Origin: Faecalibacterium sp. CAG:74
GTDB taxonomy: Bacteria; Bacillota; Clostridia; Christensenellales; Aristaeellaceae
Assembly: GCA_000437595.1 (NCBI GenBank)
Contig: FR899854.1
Span: forward strand, 1-27,110
Length of the DNA: 27,110 bases
Reading direction: 5' to 3'
The translations under genes were made by a program, and so were the position numbers. Below, piece after piece: positions 22,145 to 27,110 of this stretch (the stretch's first letter is position 1; the number at the start of each line of letters is the position of its first letter). Below the pieces are notes generated by a model that searched no databases, had not been told where the DNA came from, and saw only the letters and a program-made list of their open reading frames with translations.

Positions 22145-23653
22145 ATGCTGTTCAACTCCATCGAATTTCTGCTGTTTTTCCCGGCAGTCGTGCTCTTGTA
22201 CTACGCGATTCCGGGCAAACTGCGCGTCTTTTGGATTCTTCTGACGTCTTACCTGTTCTACATGAACTGGAATCCGGCGTATGCGCTGCTGCTGCTTTTC
22301 TCCACGGCGGTCACGTTCCTTTTCGGCTTGCTGATCGGGAAAAGGCGTACCAAGGAGAAAGCAGCGGCAGAGGCAGGACGCCCGATTCGCCAGATTTCCA
22401 AGGTCTGGGTCGGCGTGTCCTTCGCTGTCAACCTCGCGATTCTCTTCTTCTACAAGTATTTCGACTTTACCGTCGATAACCTCAACGTTATTCGCGGGTG
22501 GATGGGTCTTGCGCCTGTCACACCCGGTTTTGACGTGCTGCTGCCCGTCGGCATCTCGTTCTACATCTTTCAGGCGCTGTCGTATGTCGTCGATGTCTAC
22601 CGCGGCGACGTGCGCATGGAGACGAATTTCATCAAGTACGCGGCGTTTGTCAGCTTCTTCCCGCAGCTGGTTGCCGGGCCGATTGAACGTTCGACCAACC
22701 TCCTGACGCAGTTCGACACGCCGCATAAGCTGGAATACGATAACGTCCGCGACGGTCTGCTTCGGATGGTGTGGGGCTTCTTCCTCAAAATTGTCATTGC
22801 TGACCGCGCCGCGATTCTGGTCAATCAGGTGTTCAATTACTGCAATTACTACGAAGGCCCGACCGTGCTGATTGCGGCGGTTCTCTTCGCGTTTCAGGTT
22901 TACGGTGACTTCGCGGGCTATTCCAATATCGCCATCGGCGCGGCGCAGGTCATGGGCTTTAAGCTGATGAAGAACTTTGAGCGCCCGTATCTCGCTGTGT
23001 CCGTATCGAACTTCTGGCGGCGCTGGCATATCTCGCTCAGCACATGGTTCCGCGATTACTTATACATTCCGCTGGGCGGCAACCGCAAGGGGACGGTGCG
23101 CAAGTACATCAACCAGATGATTGTCATGCTCGTGTCGGGCTTGTGGCACGGCGCGGCGTGGAATTACGTCATCTGGGGTGGCATCAACGGGCTGTATCAG
23201 GTGGCGGGCGGCATCACGAAGCCCTTTCGCCGCCGCATCCAGCAGAAAACCGGCGCGCGCACGAACACGCTGAGCTGGCGCATCGGGCAGGTGCTGACGA
23301 CGTTTGTGCTGATTGACCTGTCATGGATTTTCTTCCGCGCGAACAGCCTCGGTGACGCCATGCACCTCCTGTCGAGCCTCTTCCGCGGCTGGAGCACCAG
23401 CATCTTCTTCGACGGCAGCCTGCTGAAACTGGGGCTTGACCAGACGGAGTGGCTTGTGCTGCTGGGTGCGCTGCTGATTCTGCTGGCGGTCAGCCTGATG
23501 CAGGAAAAGGGCGTGTCCGTACTGGAAGCAGTCAAGCGGCAGCAGCTTTGGTTCCGCTGGCTGATTTACCTCGCGGCGATTTTCGTCGTCCTGCTGACGG
23601 GCATCTACGGCCCCGGCTTTGCGGCATCGTCGTTCATCTACTTCCAATTCTGA
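22145..23653 (+). CDS. MBOAT-family O-acyltransferase (AlgI-like)
   Basis: This is a 502-aa polytopic membrane protein that moves an acetyl group across the membrane for O-acetylation of the exported polysaccharide. The start MLFNSIEFLLFFPAVVLLYY is typical of AlgI/DltB-type MBOATs. The conserved blocks are LLPVGISFYIFQALSYVVDVYRG, FVSFFPQLVAGPIER, NFWRRWHISLSTWFRDYLYI (His295) and VSGLWHGAAWNYVIWGG, where His335 is the family catalytic His. The length is usual. GGAGGAAGGAGA lies upstream, and the gap to the BcsB-like gene is 39 bases. The following SGNH gene would be the usual partner that attaches the acetyl group outside the cell, but it appears damaged. Confidence 0.94.
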   Translation: MLFNSIEFLLFFPAVVLLYYAIPGKLRVFWILLTSYLFYMNWNPAYALLLLFSTAVTFLFGLLIGKRRTKEKAAAEAGRPIRQISKVWVGVSFAVNLAILFFYKYFDFTVDNLNVIRGWMGLAPVTPGFDVLLPVGISFYIFQALSYVVDVYRGDVRMETNFIKYAAFVSFFPQLVAGPIERSTNLLTQFDTPHKLEYDNVRDGLLRMVWGFFLKIVIADRAAILVNQVFNYCNYYEGPTVLIAAVLFAFQVYGDFAGYSNIAIGAAQVMGFKLMKNFERPYLAVSVSNFWRRWHISLSTWFRDYLYIPLGGNRKGTVRKYINQMIVMLVSGLWHGAAWNYVIWGGINGLYQVAGGITKPFRRRIQQKTGARTNTLSWRIGQVLTTFVLIDLSWIFFRANSLGDAMHLLSSLFRGWSTSIFFDGSLLKLGLDQTEWLVLLGALLILLAVSLMQEKGVSVLEAVKRQQLWFRWLIYLAAIFVVLLTGIYGPGFAASSFIYFQF

Positions 23654-23672
23654 CGAAGGGAGCGCGGAAAGA

Positions 23673-26122
23673 ATGAAAAAGCTGATTCAAAAAGCCGTCA
23701 AGGTTCTCGCCTTCCTTCTGGTGCTGGCGCTGTGCTATGGACTGATGGATCAGGTGCTGAAAAGAAAGAAGCGCTGTCAGCACAAAGCCCGCAGATTGTG
23801 ATTGCTGAAGTGTACTTAAGCACGACAACAATGGACTATTCGCCGAAAGAAACGGCAATAAAAAATGTTGAATTGCTGAATTTTGGTATCAACAAAGTTC
23901 AAGCTGCTTTCGCATCTTATGAAAAGTGGACGGATGCCGTAGAAGCCTTGTGGGGATTGCCGTACTATCATGAACGGTATGATGATTTAACTATTGCGGA
24001 TTTTGTGCAGGAAAATGATTTGTCGCTTCCTGCGCCGAGACGCCCGGAGGGTGGCGTGGCTATCCTAAAAATGCTGGATTATGCTTCCATTACAGATAAA
24101 CTTCCGATTACTGAAAAAAACGAACAGTATTTGCGAAAAATTATTGATTTGTGCAAGCAAAAGAACATTACGCTAATATTGATGGCTGCGCCGTTTGAAG
24201 CGACAGAAGAAGCTGCTATGCGGCTGAACACTGTTGCAGAAATTGCCAAAGAAGAAGGCGTACCGTTCCTCAACTATGTGAAGGAATGGGATAGCCTTGG
24301 GATGGACGCAAACACTGACTTTTACGATGGCGGTCACTTCAATAATCAAGGTATTGTTAAGTTTTCCCGCATTGTGGGACAGTATTTATCACAGAATTAT
24401 TCTTTGCGTGATTGTAGAAAAATTGAAGGATTTATATGGAATGCTTCGCAGACAACTGCTGATAAAAACAAAGCAGAGTTTATCTTAAGCAATCAGTTCT
24501 CTGGTGATGGTGTTTCTGAATACTATGATACAAAGATTAAACTCTATGAAAATCGTTATAGTTCATGGACAATATTGACCCAAATTGGTCTGCCCTTGCC
24601 AGACACGGATGAGGGGCAGGTCGTTATGGCTTGCTTTGATGAGCAAAATGGCGAGAATTATCGTGGGTTGCTGATTCGCGGTGAAGGCAATGCGCTCCAA
24701 GTGATATTGGGGAACAATCGTACATTCATGCTGCCACTTTTGCATGGTGATTCCGCTACGCTTGCTATCACCAAGGACAATGAACGATATTCTATTTATC
24801 TAAATGGTGAAAAACTCTATGAGAATGAACAGCTTCCCTGCGACGCCTATTCCGGCACGCTTCTCCTCGGCTGCGAAGAACTCACTCCCGGCGGGGAGAA
24901 GTTCCGCTTCTCGCCCACGCGCGTGCTGAACCTCGAAGTCTATGACAGCGTGCTGACGGAAAGCGAAATCCTTGCGTGGCAGCCGGAAGACCTGCCCGAA
25001 GCGCCCAAGCCGCTTGGCGTCGGCGTGAAGGACGCGGCGGAAGCCTACATCCTGCCGGAGCAGTTCGTCGGCGGCGACGAAACGTATCGTCAGGCGTCGT
25101 ATCTCGATACGCAGACACAGCTGTTTGCCTCCACTGCGACGCGCTTCACCCTGCTGACCAGCGTCACGCCGAGTGAAAATCCCGGCAATGGCGTGTTCCT
25201 GTCCTGCTTCGACGAGAATGCCAAGAACTATCGCGGTCTGCTGATCCGCCAGCTGGACAACGCGCAGATCAACATCGTTTTCGGTCAGAATGTTGGCGTG
25301 ACTGTGCCGGGCGAATTTGACCGCGAAATGCATATCGCCATCGTCAAGGACGGCGCAAGCTACCGCATCTATGCGGACGGTCTGCTCGTCGCCGAAGCCG
25401 AATCGCCTGCGGATAGCTATGACGGCACGCTGCTCATCGGCGCCCAGCGCGACGCGGACGGCAATATCTTCCGCATCAGCCAGACGCAGGTGAACCACCT
25501 GTCCCTCTATGCAGGTGTGATGACGGAAGCGGACATTGCGGCATATGACTTCGCCGACGCGCCGCTGCCGCCGGAACTGGTTGCGGAATCCGCCGCGTAC
25601 ACCATGCCCGGCGCATTCGTCGGCAACGGCAGCGACCGTGCGCTCGACACGGGCGTGAAACTCTACGACGTCGCAACGAAGGACTGGACGCTCGACACCG
25701 TCATCGACGTGCGCAAGGGCGTCAACAACGGCGTCTACATGTCCTGCTTCAGCGAGGAAACCGGGCATTACCGCGGCTTCATGCTCCGGCAAGACAATGC
25801 CGATACGCTCACAGCCTATGTCGGCAATAGCGTCGGCGTCACGGTGGATTTGCCGCAGGGCACGTCGCTGATGCACCTCGTGGTCGTCAAATCCGGCAGT
25901 CAGTACACGATTTGGCAGGATGGTCAGCTTGTCCAGCGTGTCGAAAGCGCCTGCGATAACTACGACGCGACGCTCCTCCTTGGCGCACAGCGCGATGCGG
26001 ACGGAAACCTGTTCCGCTTCTCGAACGCGGGCATCCGGACGCTGAACATTACGGACGGCGCGCTGTCTGACACGGACGCAGCGGCGCTTTCCGCCCCTGT
26101 GAAGGACAACAGCCGATTCTAA
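23673..26122 (+). pseudogene. Broken SGNH/AlgJ-like O-acetyltransferase partner with three LamG-like repeats
   Basis: The N-terminus starts at 23673 (MKKLIQKAVKVLAFLLVLAL, one membrane span) but leaves frame after LMDQVLK and stops at 23801. The rest continues in the +1 frame (open from 23732 to 26122) from about KKEALSAQSPQIVIAEVYLS. In relatives about 80-90 residues with the SGNH nucleophile block lie between these points; here they are missing, so a deletion of roughly 250 bases plus a frameshift is inferred. The later SGNH part is kept, including DFYDGGHFNNQG with Asp199 and His202 (numbered from 23732). Three LamG/concanavalin-like repeats follow (~248-415, ~430-590, ~600-780), each with a YRGLLIR or YRGFMLR block and a GxLLLG/GAQRDADG block. 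The first ~1 kb is AT-rich. An assembly error is a real alternative. Confidence 0.72.
23770..24838. other. AT-rich mosaic segment inside the SGNH/LamG gene
   Basis: Base and codon use change abruptly. One 60-base line inside the segment (24361-24420) has 22 G+C by hand count, while a line after it (25201-25260) has 34. Codons such as ATA, TTA, AAT and GTT become frequent, then GC-ending codons return at about 24838, within the first LamG-like repeat. The left border coincides with the frameshift junction near 23760. This suggests replacement by DNA from an AT-richer relative, or a chimeric assembly. Confidence 0.7.
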
Positions 26123-26150
26123 CGCATATCGAAAGAGAGGAATCTTGCGC

Positions 26151-27110
26151 ATGGAACAGACACGACGGGCGAGGCTGACCGGATTGACGGCGGCGCTGCT
26201 GACCGTAGCGGCGATTCTGTGGACGCTGTTTGCGTCGCCGTCCATCGGGGTGGTGGCGGACGGCAGCTATGCTTCGGCGGCGGAAGGGCTTGCGCTGCGC
26301 TATGCGGAAGAGAGCATCCCGACCGGGCAGCGCGTGGAGGACTTCGCCTATGAGGACACGGCGTATTCCACGCTGCTGTTTGCGTCCCGAACCTCCGTCG
26401 GCGCGGCGGTTGCGCTCGTCCGGCTGGCGACACACCCGTTCGGTCTGAACTTCAGCACGCGCTATTTGGCGGTCGTGTATGCGCTGCTGATGGGCTGGGG
26501 CGCGTACCTACTGGCGAACGGGCTGGCGCGGCGGTCGCGCACGGCGGCGATTCTTGCGACGCTCGGACTGCCGCTTGCGCTGGCGAATCCCGCCGTCATC
26601 GGTTATTTGAACAGCCTGTATGCGGTCGGCGCTTCCATGGCATATTTGCTTCTTTTCCTCGGCGCGACGGTTTATTGCCTGTGCCGGGAAAAGGGATGCG
26701 GCGTTCAATGGGCGCTGCTGGTGCTTTTTGCGGCGCAGCTGATGCTGCGTACCATGGCGCAGATGATGACGCTGCTGCCCGCGGCGGTGCTGGCGGTTGT
26801 GCTGTGCGCCGTGCATAGCTGCCCCGGACGGGCAGAACGTCCGCTTCATGCGGCGTGTGTGCTGATTGCGAGCTTGATGTGCGTGAGCGGCCTGGTCACA
26901 GGCTGGCAGGCGGACGACACGGTGCATTCCGCCGCTGCAAACTACTTGGCGGTCTTTCAAGGATATCTGCCCGCATCGGAGAAGCCGGAAGAGACGCTGG
27001 AAGCCCTCGGCTTGCCTGAAAGCTACCTCGCGGACATCGGCAAAAGCTACTATGAACCTTCCGAAAATTTTGTGAACGACCCGCGGGACGCGGAAAATGC
27101 CGCCCTGCTG
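26151..27110 (+). CDS. Polytopic membrane protein, partial; related to the 14675-16213 product
   Basis: The reading frame is open from ATG 26151 to the window end (320 aa, no stop), with GAGAGGAA about 9 bases upstream. A signal-anchor span (~10-30) is followed by a loop with SIGVVADGSYASAAEG (Asp37), then at least six spans. A loop SAAANYLAVFQGYLPASEKP with LEALGLPESY corresponds to NEKYDQMTRGVLFEATDPEKA and LAQFGIEARY in the other protein. The shared order of first-loop Asp motif, spans and this loop suggests paralogous membrane glycosyltransferases (GT-C-like, perhaps WsfD-type). It lies 28 bases after the SGNH gene and probably continues the operon beyond the window. Confidence 0.7.
   Translation, partial: MEQTRRARLTGLTAALLTVAAILWTLFASPSIGVVADGSYASAAEGLALRYAEESIPTGQRVEDFAYEDTAYSTLLFASRTSVGAAVALVRLATHPFGLNFSTRYLAVVYALLMGWGAYLLANGLARRSRTAAILATLGLPLALANPAVIGYLNSLYAVGASMAYLLLFLGATVYCLCREKGCGVQWALLVLFAAQLMLRTMAQMMTLLPAAVLAVVLCAVHSCPGRAERPLHAACVLIASLMCVSGLVTGWQADDTVHSAAANYLAVFQGYLPASEKPEETLEALGLPESYLADIGKSYYEPSENFVNDPRDAENAALL

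Noticed and set aside
21362..23029. 555-codon minus-strand open frame across the BcsB-like and MBOAT genes
   Set aside because: It is antisense to two well-supported genes of one operon and has Arg/His/Gln-rich shadow composition.
1..27110. Search for tRNA or rRNA genes
   Set aside because: No cloverleaf-like or rRNA-like stretch was recognised by eye.

Overview
The window looks like part of a moderately GC-rich Bacillota (Clostridia-type) chromosome. The evidence is sigma-A-like promoters with strong AGGAGG ribosome binding sites, lipoproteins with short lipoboxes, a PadR/DUF4097 operon, and a clostridial-style MBOAT/SGNH exopolysaccharide cluster. No rRNA or tRNA gene is visible, so the taxonomic call rests on gene content only. 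Christensenellales-like Clostridia would fit, at low confidence.

Left part (1-5.5 kb): a ComEC-like metallo-beta-lactamase-fold lipoprotein (+) lies between copies of intergenic repeats. It converges on a minus-strand block that holds a PrsA/SurA-like peptidyl-prolyl isomerase lipoprotein with its own promoter, a tatB-tatA-tatC operon, and upstream of that a Tat-exported C_GCAxxG_C_C plus FMN-binding redox protein. The Tat substrate and its translocase are therefore neighbours and probably share a promoter.

Middle part (5.6-11.6 kb): a two-gene minus-strand operon (alpha/beta esterase, then a glycoside-hydrolase-like TIM barrel) is followed by two adjacent palindromic MITE-like elements that end at the stop codon of a DUF4097 gene. 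That gene belongs to a padR / 52-aa ORF / DUF4097 operon whose promoter overlaps candidate PadR operator repeats. Divergent from it is an NADP-type isocitrate dehydrogenase.

Right part (11.8-27.1 kb): one long plus-strand operon, starting at a TTGATT-N17-TATAAT promoter and running off the window. In order it encodes UDP-GlcNAc 2-epimerase; a membrane-anchored thioredoxin-GH8 fusion; a polytopic membrane protein; a membrane protein with a degenerate GGDEF domain that keeps an RxxD I-site; a DUF2334 deacetylase-like protein with altered metal ligands; a processive GT2 synthase; a BcsB-like subunit; an AlgI-like MBOAT O-acetyltransferase; a damaged SGNH/AlgJ-like acetyltransferase partner with three LamG-like repeats; and a second polytopic membrane protein related to the first. 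I read this as a synthase-dependent, c-di-GMP-gated, O-acetylated exopolysaccharide system. The epimerase suggests a ManNAc-containing polymer. The parts list recalls the Listeria Pss locus combined with a Clostridioides-type cellulose/acetylation module.

The most unusual points are the thioredoxin-GH8 fusion, the separate I-site receptor beside a synthase without PilZ, and the frameshift/deletion plus AT-rich mosaic segment in the SGNH gene.
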